Shown here: piece after piece, positions 1 to 7,273 of the stretch
How positions within the stretch are numbered: the first letter of the stretch is position 1
How the letters are laid out: every line of letters starts with the position of its first letter
Source: Mycobacterium sp. ACS4331
Lineage (GTDB): Bacteria > Actinomycetota > Actinomycetes > Mycobacteriales > Mycobacteriaceae
Assembly: GCF_001667265.1 (NCBI RefSeq)
Contig: NZ_LZHW01000076.1
Span: forward strand, 1 to 33,487
DNA: 33,487 bases
Direction: 5' to 3'
Translations under genes and position numbers: made by a program
The notes under the pieces: model-generated
What the model was told of the DNA's origin: nothing
What the model saw: only the letters and a program-made list of their open reading frames with translations
The model's database searches: none

Positions 1-31
1 TCACGGGGGCTCGCAGATGGGTATAAGAGAG
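1..31 (+). other. Nextera transposase adapter-like sequence at contig end
   Basis: Bases 15-30 read AGATGGGTATAAGAGA, which differs at one base from the start of the 19-base Tn5 mosaic end used in Nextera libraries (AGATGTGTATAAGAGACAG). Bases 1-14 match 11 of 14 positions of the read-2 adapter part that precedes it (CTCG..GGGCTCG). Such an extended match is not expected by chance, so these bases are probably library adapter with read errors rather than chromosome. Genomic sequence appears to begin at about 31-34. Confidence 0.8.
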
Positions 32-219
32 CGCCCCACCCCGGCCCAGGTGGCCACCAGGCCGCCGGTGCCGGCGCCGAGCAACCCGGCCGACAGACTC
101 GTCAGGCTCAGGAAGGGCAGGCCGTCATGGGTTGCCCCGAGGTCCAGATCGGTCAGCAGCAGCGTCACCAGAACCGCGATTCCACCCACCGCGAACGCCG
201 CCACGTAGACCGCTGTCAC
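1..219 (-). CDS. Partial small membrane protein, 3' end cut by contig end
   Basis: A GTG start at 219 is preceded by a strong purine-rich ribosome binding site (GGAGGGGAA, about 8 nt upstream). The reading frame encodes a hydrophobic helix (about residues 4-18), an acidic, His-containing loop, and a second hydrophobic stretch rich in Gly/Leu/Ala (about 32-55). The pattern resembles NfeD/OB-fold type membrane proteins of actinobacteria, which usually continue into a soluble OB-fold domain, but I cannot prove the family from this fragment. The stop codon at 1-3 lies inside adapter-like sequence. The last ~10 residues and the stop are therefore probably artefactual, and the true gene continues beyond the window. 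It is divergent from infA. Confidence 0.45.
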   Translation of the reverse strand: MTAVYVAAFAVGGIAVLVTLLLTDLDLGATHDGLPFLSLTSLSAGLLGAGTGGLVATWAGVGRSLIPICEPP

Positions 220-292
220 CGGTGGTTCCCCTCCCCGTCGAACTCCGTGAGACGATTCAAGCACCTCCGCGGCCCGCGCGGTGACGGCAATT

Positions 293-321
293 TTGGAGCC
301 TGGCGGGGGAGCGAGTATCGT
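293..321 (+). promoter_or_regulatory. Candidate promoter for the infA operon
   Basis: TTGGAG (293-298) and TATCGT (316-321) are separated by 17 nt, a spacing typical of a housekeeping SigA promoter; TATCGT fits the mycobacterial TAnnnT -10. It lies in the 290-bp gap (220-509) between the divergent membrane protein and infA and would give a leader of about 180 nt. Apart from this element I see no gene in the gap. A second, weaker pair is TTGCGT near 354 with AATATC about 18 nt downstream. Confidence 0.3.
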
Positions 322-509
322 GGATCGGCGGTGCGGCTTCACGCGCCGACTTCTTGCGTGCTTTCTACGAAGTCTGGAATATCCCGGACGAGATCTCACG
401 TTTGTTTCAGTCGGGGCGCAGGCTGCTCCGAGCACGGGCGCTAGCGAAACACGAAGACACGTAACCAGCAGAAGATACGAAACACCAGACGACAGGATCG
501 CCGAAGAGT

Positions 510-731
510 ATGGCCAAGAAAGACGGTGCCATCGAGGTCGAGGGCCGCGTGGTCGAGCCTCTGCCCAATGCGATGTTCCGCATTGAGCTTGAGAACGGAC
601 ACAAGGTGCTCGCGCACATCAGCGGCAAGATGCGGCAGCACTACATCCGCATCCTGCCCGAGGACCGCGTTGTAGTGGAGCTCTCTCCCTATGACCTGTC
701 CCGCGGCCGCATTGTGTACCGCTACAAGTAA
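510..731 (+). CDS. infA: Translation initiation factor IF-1
   Basis: A 73-residue protein, the normal IF-1 length, starting [16 protein letters not shown] and ending RGRIVYRYK. It is a single S1-like OB-fold that binds the A site of the 30S subunit and works with IF2 and IF3 in initiation. The basic and aromatic residues of the OB-fold ([28 protein letters not shown]) are all present. It is the first gene of the alpha-operon block and is followed 48 bp downstream by rpmJ. The ribosome binding site is weak (GAAGAG directly before ATG). Identification is secure. Confidence 0.98.
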
Positions 732-779
732 CCCCGCGCACCACACCAAGAACAACCGAGCAAAAGGATCGAAACTGCC

Positions 780-893
780 GTGAAGGTCAACCCGAGCGTC
801 AAGCCGATCTGCGACAAGTGCAGGGTGATCCGCCGGCACGGGCGGGTCATGGTGATCTGCTCCGATCCGCGCCACAAGCAGCGGCAGGGCTGA
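780..893 (+). CDS. rpmJ: 50S ribosomal protein L36, zinc-binding form
   Basis: A GTG start at 780 follows AAAAGGA and encodes 37 residues beginning [14 protein letters not shown] and ending [10 protein letters not shown]. Cys11, Cys14, Cys27 and His32 form the complete zinc ribbon, so this is the C+ (zinc-requiring) version of L36. Mycobacteria often keep zinc-free paralogues elsewhere, under zinc control, for some ribosomal proteins. The gene sits between infA and rpsM, its usual place. It binds 23S rRNA in the large subunit. Confidence 0.97.
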
Positions 894-956
894 CACCTTT
901 CGGCTGTCGCGGACGCACGCAACACCCCATAACTGAATGCAGACCTCCCAGCACCA

Positions 957-1016
957 CTGAGCGGATTCGCCGCTCAGCCACGTCCGGTACGGAGGCCGGA
1001 CCCCGCCAGCGGCGGG
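957..1016 (+). promoter_or_regulatory. Three consecutive hairpins in the rpsM leader
   Basis: Three inverted repeats follow each other in the 169-bp gap between rpmJ and rpsM. Stem 1 is CTGAGCGG/CCGCTCAG (957-964 with 970-977, 5-nt loop). Stem 2 is GTCCGG/CCGGAC (982-987 with 996-1001). Stem 3 is CCCGCC/GGCGGG (1002-1007 with 1011-1016, 3-nt loop). No T-run follows, so a simple terminator is unlikely. In other bacteria the alpha-operon mRNA folds upstream of rpsM and binds protein S4. These stems are a candidate for a comparable control element, by inference. Confidence 0.4.
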
Positions 1017-1062
1017 AACGGACTGGGAACGAAACCTCCGCAGAGAAAAGGAACACACCACT

Positions 1063-1437
1063 GTGGCACGTCTAGTGGGCGTCGATCTTCCGCGCGACAA
1101 GCGCATGGAGATCGCGCTGACCTACATCTACGGCATCGGCCGTACCCGCTCCCAGGAGATCCTGGCTGCGACCGGCATCGACCGGGATCTGCGCACCAAG
1201 GACCTGACCGACGATCAGCTGACTCAGCTGCGCGACTACATCGAGGGCAACCTCAAGGTGGAGGGCGATCTGCGCCGCGAGGTGCAGGCCGATATCCGCC
1301 GCAAGATCGAGATCGGCTGCTACCAGGGCCTGCGGCATCGCCGTGGCCTGCCGGTGCGCGGCCAGCGGACCAAGACCAACGCGCGCACCCGCAAGGGACC
1401 CAAGCGCACCATCGCCGGCAAGAAGAAGGCTAGGTAA
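1063..1437 (+). CDS. rpsM: 30S ribosomal protein S13
   Basis: A 124-residue protein with a GTG start at 1063 preceded by AAAAGGA. It opens MARLVGVDLPRDKRMEIALT and carries the helix-two-turns-helix part (IYGIGRTRSQEIL) that contacts 16S rRNA. The C-terminus is the typical basic tail (RGQRTKTNARTRKGPKR followed by a Lys-rich end) that reaches tRNA in the P site. It is located in the head of the small subunit. Five bases separate it from rpsK, so the two are co-transcribed. Confidence 0.98.
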   Translation: MARLVGVDLPRDKRMEIALTYIYGIGRTRSQEILAATGIDRDLRTKDLTDDQLTQLRDYIEGNLKVEGDLRREVQADIRRKIEIGCYQGLRHRRGLPVRGQRTKTNARTRKGPKRTIAGKKKAR

Positions 1438-1442
1438 TCCCG

Positions 1443-1856
1443 ATGGCACCACCGAAGAAGGCCGCGGGCGCCAAGCGCGGCAAGACCACCCGTCGCAGGG
1501 AAAAGAAGAACGTCCCGCACGGCGCTGCTCACATCAAGAGCACGTTCAACAACACCATCGTGTCGATCACCGATCCGCAGGGCAACGTCATCGCCTGGGC
1601 GTCGTCGGGCCATGTCGGCTTCAAGGGGTCGCGTAAGTCCACCCCGTTCGCCGCACAGCTGGCCGCCGAGAACGCTGCCCGCAAGGCGCAGGAGCACGGC
1701 GTGAAGAAGGTCGACGTGTTCGTCAAGGGTCCCGGCTCCGGCCGCGAGACCGCCATCCGCTCGCTGCAGGCCGCCGGCCTCGAGGTGGGCGCCATTGCCG
1801 ATGTCACCCCGCAGCCGCACAACGGCTGCCGTCCGCCCAAGCGGCGCCGGGTCTAA
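1443..1856 (+). CDS. rpsK: 30S ribosomal protein S11
   Basis: A 137-residue protein starting with a basic N-terminal extension (MAPPKKAAGAKRGKTTRRRE), followed by the conserved S11 core (HIKSTFNNTIVSITDPQGNV, ASSGHVGFKGSRKSTPFAAQ) and the terminal IADVTPQPHNGCRPPKRRRV. S11 sits on the platform of the 30S subunit near the mRNA exit. It starts 5 bp after rpsM and is followed 24 bp later by rpsD, which has its own GAAAGAGGAA ribosome binding site. Assignment is secure. Confidence 0.98.
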   Translation: MAPPKKAAGAKRGKTTRRREKKNVPHGAAHIKSTFNNTIVSITDPQGNVIAWASSGHVGFKGSRKSTPFAAQLAAENAARKAQEHGVKKVDVFVKGPGSGRETAIRSLQAAGLEVGAIADVTPQPHNGCRPPKRRRV

Positions 1857-1880
1857 GCGGGAAAGAGGAACTACAGACTC

Positions 1881-2486
1881 ATGGCTCGTTACACCGGACC
1901 GATGACCCGCAAGTCGCGCCGCCTCGGCGTCGACCTGGTCGGGGGAGATCAGTCGTTTGAGAAGCGCCCCTACCCGCCCGGCCAGCACGGTCGCGCGCGG
2001 ATCAAGGAGAGCGAATACCGCACCCAGCTGCAGGAGAAGCAGAAGGCTCGCTTCACCTACGGAGTGCTGGAGAAGCAGTTCCGCAAGTACTACGAAGAGG
2101 CCAACCGCAAGGCGGGCAAGACCGGCGAGAACCTGCTCCAGATCCTGGAGAGCCGGCTGGACAACGTCGTGTACCGCGCCGGCCTGGCGCGCACCCGCCG
2201 GATGGCCCGCCAGCTGGTCAGCCACGGCCACTTCACCGTCAACGGTGTCAAGGTGAACATCCCGAGCTACCGGGTGTCGCAGTACGACATCATCGACGTC
2301 AAGGACAAGTCGCTGAACACCGACCCGTTCATCATCGCGCGGGAGACCGCGGGTGAGCGTCCGATCCCGTCCTGGCTGCAGGTCGTGGGCGAGCGTCAGC
2401 GCATCCTCGTGCACCAGCTGCCCGAGCGCGCGCAGATCGACGTGCCGCTCACCGAGCAGCTGATCGTCGAGTTCTACTCGAAGTAA
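1881..2486 (+). CDS. rpsD: 30S ribosomal protein S4 (zinc-free form)
   Basis: A 201-residue S4 beginning MARYTGPMTRKSRRLGVDLV. The N-terminal region lacks the four-Cys zinc motif found in C+ S4, so this is the C- form. The S4 RNA-binding domain is clear at about residues 90-150 (ESRLDNVVYRAGLARTRRMA, LVSHGHFTVNGVKVNIPS). S4 nucleates 30S assembly. In several bacteria it represses translation of its own operon by binding the mRNA, which is relevant to the hairpins before rpsM here. It is followed by rpoA after 72 bp. Confidence 0.98.
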   Translation: MARYTGPMTRKSRRLGVDLVGGDQSFEKRPYPPGQHGRARIKESEYRTQLQEKQKARFTYGVLEKQFRKYYEEANRKAGKTGENLLQILESRLDNVVYRAGLARTRRMARQLVSHGHFTVNGVKVNIPSYRVSQYDIIDVKDKSLNTDPFIIARETAGERPIPSWLQVVGERQRILVHQLPERAQIDVPLTEQLIVEFYSK

Positions 2487-2558
2487 GCCGTTCCGCAGAC
2501 CCTCTGCGGAGCACCGACCGGCATCAAATAGCGGGTGCCGAGAAGGAGAAGAAACACC

Positions 2559-3611
2559 ATGCTGATCTCTCAGCGACCCACACTGAGCGAAGAGGTTCTC
2601 GCCGACAACCGCTCCCAGTTCGTCATCGAACCCCTGGAGCCCGGTTTCGGTTACACCCTTGGCAATTCGCTGCGGCGCACGCTGCTGTCGTCCATCCCGG
2701 GCGCAGCGGTCACCAGCATCCGCATCGACGGTGTGCTGCACGAGTTCACCACCGTGCCCGGCGTCAAGGAGGATGTCACCGACATCATCCTGAACCTCAA
2801 GGGCCTGGTCGTGTCGTCCGAAGAGGACGAGCCGGTCACCATGTACCTGCGCAAGCAGGGACCGGGTGAGGTCACCGCGGGTGACATCGTTCCGCCTGCC
2901 GGTGTGACGGTGCACAACCCGGACATGCACATCGCCACCCTGAACGACAAAGGCAAGCTCGAGGTCGAGCTCGTCGTCGAGCGGGGCCGTGGCTACGTGC
3001 CGGCCGTGCAGAACAAGGCCTCTGGTGCCGAGATCGGCCGCATCCCGGTCGACTCGATCTACTCCCCGGTGCTCAAGGTCACCTACAAGGTGGAGGCCAC
3101 CCGCGTCGAGCAGCGCACCGACTTCGACAAGCTGATCCTCGATGTCGAGACCAAGAACTCGATCAGCCCGCGTGACGCGCTGGCGTCGGCGGGTAAGACC
3201 CTGGTCGAGCTCTTCGGTCTGGCCCGTGAGCTGAACGTCGAGGCCGAGGGCATCGAGATCGGCCCGTCGCCTGCCGAGGCCGATCACATCGCCAGCTTCG
3301 CGCTGCCGATCGATGACCTGGACCTCACGGTGCGGTCCTACAACTGCCTCAAGCGTGAGGGTGTGCACACGGTGGGCGAGCTCGTCGCCCGCACGGAGTC
3401 CGATCTGCTGGACATCCGTAACTTCGGCCAGAAGTCCATCGACGAGGTGAAGATCAAGCTGCATCAGCTGGGTCTCTCGCTGAAGGACTCACCTGCCACC
3501 TTCGATCCGTCCGAGGTCGCCGGCTACGACGTTGCCACCGGCACCTGGAACGGCGATGCCGGCTACGACCTGGACGACAACCAGGATTACGCCGAAACCG
3601 AACAGCTCTAA
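2559..3611 (+). CDS. rpoA: DNA-directed RNA polymerase subunit alpha
   Basis: The 350-residue alpha subunit dimerises and scaffolds assembly of RNA polymerase, and its C-terminal domain contacts DNA and regulators. I chose ATG 2559 (MLISQRPTLSEEVLADNRSQ) because a good AGGAGA lies 10-15 nt upstream and the protein then matches the usual mycobacterial N-terminus; a GTG at 2535 would add eight basic residues. The N-terminal domain carries EPLEPGFGYTLGNSLRRTLL. The C-terminal domain (about residues 245-320) contains the helix-hairpin-helix segment LLDIRNFGQKSIDEVKIKL. The acidic tail ends DYAETEQL. Confidence 0.98.
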   Translation: MLISQRPTLSEEVLADNRSQFVIEPLEPGFGYTLGNSLRRTLLSSIPGAAVTSIRIDGVLHEFTTVPGVKEDVTDIILNLKGLVVSSEEDEPVTMYLRKQGPGEVTAGDIVPPAGVTVHNPDMHIATLNDKGKLEVELVVERGRGYVPAVQNKASGAEIGRIPVDSIYSPVLKVTYKVEATRVEQRTDFDKLILDVETKNSISPRDALASAGKTLVELFGLARELNVEAEGIEIGPSPAEADHIASFALPIDDLDLTVRSYNCLKREGVHTVGELVARTESDLLDIRNFGQKSIDEVKIKLHQLGLSLKDSPATFDPSEVAGYDVATGTWNGDAGYDLDDNQDYAETEQL

Positions 3612-3617
3612 CCAACA

Positions 3618-3631
3618 ATCTCGCAAGAGAT
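3618..3631 (+). other. Small GCAA-tetraloop hairpin between rpoA and rplQ
   Basis: ATCTC-GCAA-GAGAT forms a perfect 5-bp stem capped by a GNRA-type tetraloop just after the rpoA stop. A 12-bp palindrome (GGGGCCGGCCCC, 3655-3666) follows shortly before the rplQ ribosome binding site. The short stem might protect the rpoA 3' end or bind a protein; no function is shown by the sequence. Confidence 0.25.
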
Positions 3632-3684
3632 CCGTCCCGGTCCTACCTGATACGGGGGCCGGCCCCATTTAGGAGACAGTCGCA

Positions 3685-4224
3685 ATGCCCAAGCCCACCA
3701 AGGGTCCTCGCCTCGGCGGGTCGTCCTCGCACCAGAAGGCCCTGCTGGCCAACCTGGCCACCTCGCTGTTCGAGCACGGCCGGATCAAGACGACCGAGCC
3801 CAAGGCCCGGGCGTTGCGGCCGTACGCGGAGAAGCTGATCACCCACGCCAAGAAGGGCGATCTGCACAACCGCCGCGAGGTGCTCAAGAAGATCCGCGAC
3901 AAGGATGTCGTGCACACCCTGTTCGCGGAGATCGGCCCCTTCTACGCCGACCGCAACGGCGGCTACACCCGCATCATCAAGGTCGAGAACCGCAAGGGCG
4001 ACAACGCCCCGATGGCGGTCATCGAACTGGTGCGGGAGAAGACCGTGACCTCCGAGGCCGACCGCGCCCGTCGCGCCGCCGCTTCGCAGGCCAAGGTTCA
4101 GGAGAAGGCCGAAGAGGCTCCCGAGGCTCCGGTCGAGGAGACCACCGAGGCCGCCGCCGAGGAGGCTCCGGAGGCTGCTGCCGAGGAGACCACCGAGGCC
4201 GAAGCCAAGGATGACGCCAAGTAG
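3685..4224 (+). CDS. rplQ: 50S ribosomal protein L17 with acidic Ala/Glu tail
   Basis: Residues 1-120 are canonical L17 (MPKPTKGPRLGGSSSHQKAL, LFEHGRIKTTEPKARALRPY, YADRNGGYTRIIKVENRKGD). L17 lies near the peptide exit tunnel of the large subunit. After about residue 125 the protein continues as a low-complexity tail of ~50 residues built from repeated EEAPEA/EETTEA units. This extension makes it 179 residues against ~120 in many bacteria; similar tails are common in mycobacterial L17. ATG 3685 is preceded by TAGGAGA. The gene ends the ribosomal part of the operon, 18 bp before a strong hairpin. Confidence 0.97.
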   Translation: MPKPTKGPRLGGSSSHQKALLANLATSLFEHGRIKTTEPKARALRPYAEKLITHAKKGDLHNRREVLKKIRDKDVVHTLFAEIGPFYADRNGGYTRIIKVENRKGDNAPMAVIELVREKTVTSEADRARRAAASQAKVQEKAEEAPEAPVEETTEAAAEEAPEAAAEETTEAEAKDDAK

Positions 4225-4241
4225 TCCAACGGACAGTCGCG

Positions 4242-4275
4242 ACATGCCCGCCATCGATTCCGATGGCGGGCATGT
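4242..4275 (+). terminator. Strong hairpin between rplQ and truA
   Basis: A perfect 15-bp stem, ACATGCCCGCCATCG (4242-4256) with CGATGGCGGGCATGT (4261-4275), closes a 4-nt ATTC loop. It is followed by TGGCTTT, only partly T-rich. It begins 18 nt after the rplQ stop, as expected for an intrinsic terminator of the ribosomal operon. Mycobacterial terminators often lack a full U tract. truA starts about 55 nt downstream with no obvious promoter between, so it may act as a partial terminator or attenuator. Confidence 0.75.
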
Positions 4276-4330
4276 TGGCTTTGACCACCGCCCGGCCTCT
4301 TCCTCGCAGAACGACACTGCTCGTCGAACC

Positions 4331-5191
4331 GTGCGCGTAGACCACCGCCCGGTGCGGTTGCGGCTCGACATCGCCTACGACGGCACGGACTTCGCCGGGT
4401 GGGCGGCCCAGACCGGGCAGCGCACAGTGGCGGGTGTCCTCGACGAGGCGCTGACGACGGTGTTCCGTGTCCCGGTGGTGGTGCGGGCCGCGGGACGGAC
4501 CGACACCGGGGTGCACGCGACCGGTCAGGTCGCGCACGTGGACGTGCCGAATGAGGCTCTCCCGCAAGCCTATTCGCGCACACGCCGTCCAGAGGAGCCG
4601 GAGTTCCTGGCGCTGGTGCGGCGATTGGGCCGTTTCCTGCCCACCGATGTGCGGGTGCGCGACGTCCGCCGCGCGCCCGCCGGATTCGACGCTCGGTTCT
4701 CGGCGCTGCGCCGGCACTACGTCTATCGACTGTCGTCGGCGCCGTACGGCGTGGAGCCGCAGGAGGCCCGGTTCGTCACGCCGTGGCCCCGGCCACTGGA
4801 CCTCGAGGCGATGAACGCGGCGTCGGCGGAGCTCATGGGGCTGCGCGATTTCGCCGCGTTCTGTCGACATCGACCGGGGGCGACCACGATTCGGGACCTG
4901 CAGCGGTTGGAGTGGGAGCGCACGGGCTCTCGGGTGTGCGCGTATGTCACCGCGGATGCCTTCTGCTGGAACATGGTTCGATCCCTGGTGGGTGCCCTGC
5001 TCGCGGTGGGGGAGGGGCGGCGGGGCCCGGACTGGATCGCCGGTCTGCTCGGCGCCAGCGCGCGCTCGAGCGAGTTTCCGGCCGCCCCGGCGCGCGGCCT
5101 GACCCTGGTGGGTGTGGACTATCCGCCGGACGACCAGTTGGCGGCACGCAATGTCGTCACGCGCGATGTGCGCAGCGTCGAGGACCTGTAG
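4331..5191 (+). CDS. truA: tRNA pseudouridine(38-40) synthase TruA
   Basis: TruA converts uridines 38, 39 and 40 of the tRNA anticodon arm to pseudouridine. The family hallmarks are the N-terminal strand RLRLDIAYDGTDFAGW, the catalytic motif AAGRTDTGVHATGQV with Asp58 in the GRTD position (numbered from GTG 4331), and FCWNMVRSLVGALLAVGEGR near the C-terminus. The length from this start is 286 residues. The start is uncertain: GTG 4352 is also in frame and begins right at the conserved strand, and neither has a clear ribosome binding site; starts further upstream would fall in the hairpin. The gene converges with the cutinase cluster, with 6 bp between the stops. Confidence 0.9.
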   Translation: MRVDHRPVRLRLDIAYDGTDFAGWAAQTGQRTVAGVLDEALTTVFRVPVVVRAAGRTDTGVHATGQVAHVDVPNEALPQAYSRTRRPEEPEFLALVRRLGRFLPTDVRVRDVRRAPAGFDARFSALRRHYVYRLSSAPYGVEPQEARFVTPWPRPLDLEAMNAASAELMGLRDFAAFCRHRPGATTIRDLQRLEWERTGSRVCAYVTADAFCWNMVRSLVGALLAVGEGRRGPDWIAGLLGASARSSEFPAAPARGLTLVGVDYPPDDQLAARNVVTRDVRSVEDL

Positions 5192-5197
5192 GACTCG

Positions 5198-5875
5198 CTA
5201 CACGCGGCCCACGACGAAATCGACGGCCTGGTTCACCATTCCGGCGTTGATGTACGCGGGTGCGAGATGGTCCGGCCAGTAGGCTTCCCAGTTCTCGGGA
5301 TCGGTGGGATTGCAGATCGGGTCGTCGCCGTGACACAACTCGATGGTGCGGTCGCGATAGACCGGGTTGAAGTTCCCGATCGGCCCAACCCACTGAATAC
5401 CGTTGCCGAACAGTGCCACCGCCGCGATGCGCTGTTCAGCGTTGGCGGGCAGCGGGTTCTTGAAGCCGAAGAACGGCATCGGTACTGCGAGCACGACGTC
5501 GGCGACCGCGGCGCCCAACGAATACCCGCCGACCACGATGCGACTGTCCGGGCACGAGTCCGCGACATCCTGGATGCGGCGGCTCATATCGTTGGCGCCG
5601 ATGTCCACCTCGCTGTTGGCGGGATAGTTCACCGCATAGAGGTTGACGCTGCGTCCGGTCTTGGAGCGCAGGCCGTTGGCGAATGCGTTTCCGATCTGCC
5701 CCGCACCCCGTGGTTCAAGCCGACCGCGGGCGAACACCACCTCGATGTCGGAGCAGGCCGCCGATGCGCTCGGAAGCATCTGCGCGGCCTGTGGAATCAC
5801 CACGGGCGCGACGAACAGGGACATCACGGCGAGAACGCCTGCCCCGAATCCAGCGCTACGTCGGTGGAAGCCCAC
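5198..5875 (-). CDS. Secreted cutinase-like esterase (Culp), divergent copy
   Basis: A 225-residue alpha/beta-hydrolase of the cutinase family with an N-terminal signal peptide (Arg-containing start, hydrophobic residues 11-33, cleavage probably near ASAAC at 37-41). The catalytic triad is visible: Ser119 in GYSLGAA, Asp184 or Asp185 in CHGDDPIC, and His203 in WPDHLAP; Cys41/Cys108 and Cys181/Cys188 can form the family disulphides. Such enzymes hydrolyse lipid esters outside the cell. It differs from its two neighbours in having ARGRLEPRG where they have ARGTxEPAG, and a longer segment before the His. The GTG start lies 23 bp after the next cutinase. It is orthologous in position to Rv3452/Rv3451 (cut4/cut3), but the exact pairing is not certain. 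Confidence 0.9.
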   Translation of the reverse strand: MGFHRRSAGFGAGVLAVMSLFVAPVVIPQAAQMLPSASAACSDIEVVFARGRLEPRGAGQIGNAFANGLRSKTGRSVNLYAVNYPANSEVDIGANDMSRRIQDVADSCPDSRIVVGGYSLGAAVADVVLAVPMPFFGFKNPLPANAEQRIAAVALFGNGIQWVGPIGNFNPVYRDRTIELCHGDDPICNPTDPENWEAYWPDHLAPAYINAGMVNQAVDFVVGRV

Positions 5876-5898
5876 TCGACAATGGTAGCGAATGCGCG

Positions 5899-6570
5899 CT
5901 AGACGAGTCGGGCTACGAAGCCGGCGGCCTGACCGATCATCGGGCTGGACTCGTAATTGGTGTGCGCGAACGGGTTGCGGCCGTCGGAGCAGATCGGGTC
6001 ACCGTTGCTGCACAGATCGATCGACCGGCCACCCAGGTTGCCGGATGTGACCGGTACCCCGAACTTCGCCGACGGGTTGCCGAACACCGCGATGGCGGCC
6101 ACATTTCCCTGCAGGCTGGCGGGCAGCGGGGGAGCCGAGCCCACCGAGCCGACCTTGTTGCCCAAGGGGGGAACCCCGACGAGCATGTCGACGACCGCGG
6201 CACCCTGGGAGTAGCCGCCGAGCACGATCCGGGTGGACGGGCACTGCTGGGCCATCAGGGCGATGCGGTTGGTGGCGTCGGTGGCGCCGTCGGCGGCCGC
6301 CATGAAGTCGTAGGTCGCCGGGTAGACCACGCCGTAGGTGCCCACGGTGCGGCCACCGAGTTGACCCTGGAGCTGGTCGGCGAGGGCCTGGCCGACGCGG
6401 CCGACGCCGGCGGGCTCGCTGGTGCCGCGCGCGAAGATCACCTCGACGTCGGGGCACGGTTCCGCGGTCGCTGTGGCGACGGTTGCCGACACCGCGGCCG
6501 TGCCGGTGAGAAGAGACAGGCCCGACAATGCCGCGACGGCGGTCCTTCGCATCAGACGCATGGGGTTCAT
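5899..6570 (-). CDS. Secreted cutinase-like esterase (Culp)
   Basis: A 223-residue cutinase-family hydrolase. The signal peptide has Arg residues at 5-9 and a hydrophobic core to about residue 34, with likely cleavage after TATAEP. The mature part begins at CPDVEVIFARGTSEPAGVGR. The triad is Ser121 (GGYSQGAA), Asp191 (SNGDPIC) and His203 (FAHTNY). Substrates are probably medium-chain or lipid esters at the cell envelope. It lies in a three-gene array, 36 bp after the upstream cutinase and 23 bp before the downstream one. ATG 6570 was taken as the start; ATG 6561 is an in-frame alternative. The gap before it is AT-rich and may hold its own -10. Confidence 0.92.
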   Translation of the reverse strand: MNPMRLMRRTAVAALSGLSLLTGTAAVSATVATATAEPCPDVEVIFARGTSEPAGVGRVGQALADQLQGQLGGRTVGTYGVVYPATYDFMAAADGATDATNRIALMAQQCPSTRIVLGGYSQGAAVVDMLVGVPPLGNKVGSVGSAPPLPASLQGNVAAIAVFGNPSAKFGVPVTSGNLGGRSIDLCSNGDPICSDGRNPFAHTNYESSPMIGQAAGFVARLV

Positions 6571-6606
6571 CCTGACATATCTAAACGGGCTAACCGAATC
6601 TTTGTG

Positions 6607-7266
6607 TCAGAGCAGGCCAGCCACGAATGCGGCAGCCTGGCTGGTCAGACCCGCGGGGCCGTAGTTGCTGTGCGCGGGGATGTCGTCGCCACCCGAGCAC
6701 ACCGGATCTCCGCCGTTGCACAGATCGATCGAGCGCGAACCCCATACCGGGCTGGTCGTCAGCGGCAGACCCAGCCTGGTCGACGGGTTGCCGAACACCG
6801 CGATCGCCGCGACGTGGTCGGGGGTGTTCGGGGGCAGCGGGGCGGTGAATCCGACGCCGGGCACCGGAACCGCGGCGATCACGTCGATCACCGCCGCACC
6901 CTGTGAATAGCCGCCCAGGACGAGCCGGGTGGCGGGGCAGTTGGCCATCATCCACTGGATGTGGCCACTGGCGTCGTTGGCGCCACCGGCAGCCGCGAGG
7001 AAATCCCACGAGGCGGGGTAGTTGACGGCGTAGGTTCCGACGCTGCGGCCCCCGACCCGGCCGCGCAGGGAGTCGACGAAGGCCTGCCCGACTCGACCGA
7101 TGCCGGCGGGCTCCTCGGTGCCGCGAGCGAACACGACCTCGATGTCCGGGCAGTCGTCGGCCGAGGCGACGGGGGCGGGAGTGGCCGGCAACACGGTGGC
7201 GGTGAACGCCATCGTCAGTGCGGCACCAGTCAGAGACACGATTCTGCGGAGGCGGGGTGCGGTCAC
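6607..7266 (-). CDS. Secreted cutinase-like esterase (Culp)
   Basis: A 219-residue cutinase-family protein closely related to the 5899-6570 copy, which points to tandem duplication. The signal peptide spans about residues 1-36 (hydrophobic core SLTGAALTMAFTATVLPA, end ASADDC). The triad is Ser121 (GGYSQGAA), Asp187 (NGGDPVC) and His199 (IPAHSNY). It begins with GTG 7266, only 10 bp after the EamA transporter gene, so it could be co-transcribed. A TAACAT box directly upstream also suggests a separate leaderless transcript. The protein is secreted and probably acts on lipid esters. Confidence 0.92.
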   Translation of the reverse strand: MTAPRLRRIVSLTGAALTMAFTATVLPATPAPVASADDCPDIEVVFARGTEEPAGIGRVGQAFVDSLRGRVGGRSVGTYAVNYPASWDFLAAAGGANDASGHIQWMMANCPATRLVLGGYSQGAAVIDVIAAVPVPGVGFTAPLPPNTPDHVAAIAVFGNPSTRLGLPLTTSPVWGSRSIDLCNGGDPVCSGGDDIPAHSNYGPAGLTSQAAAFVAGLL

Positions 7267-7273
7267 AGCAAAG

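Noticed and set aside
1320..3464. 714-codon open frame on the minus strand
   Set aside because: It is antisense to rpsK, rpsD and rpoA, has low-complexity Asp/Leu/Arg/His-rich sequence typical of the complement of high-GC genes, and the plus-strand genes are certain.
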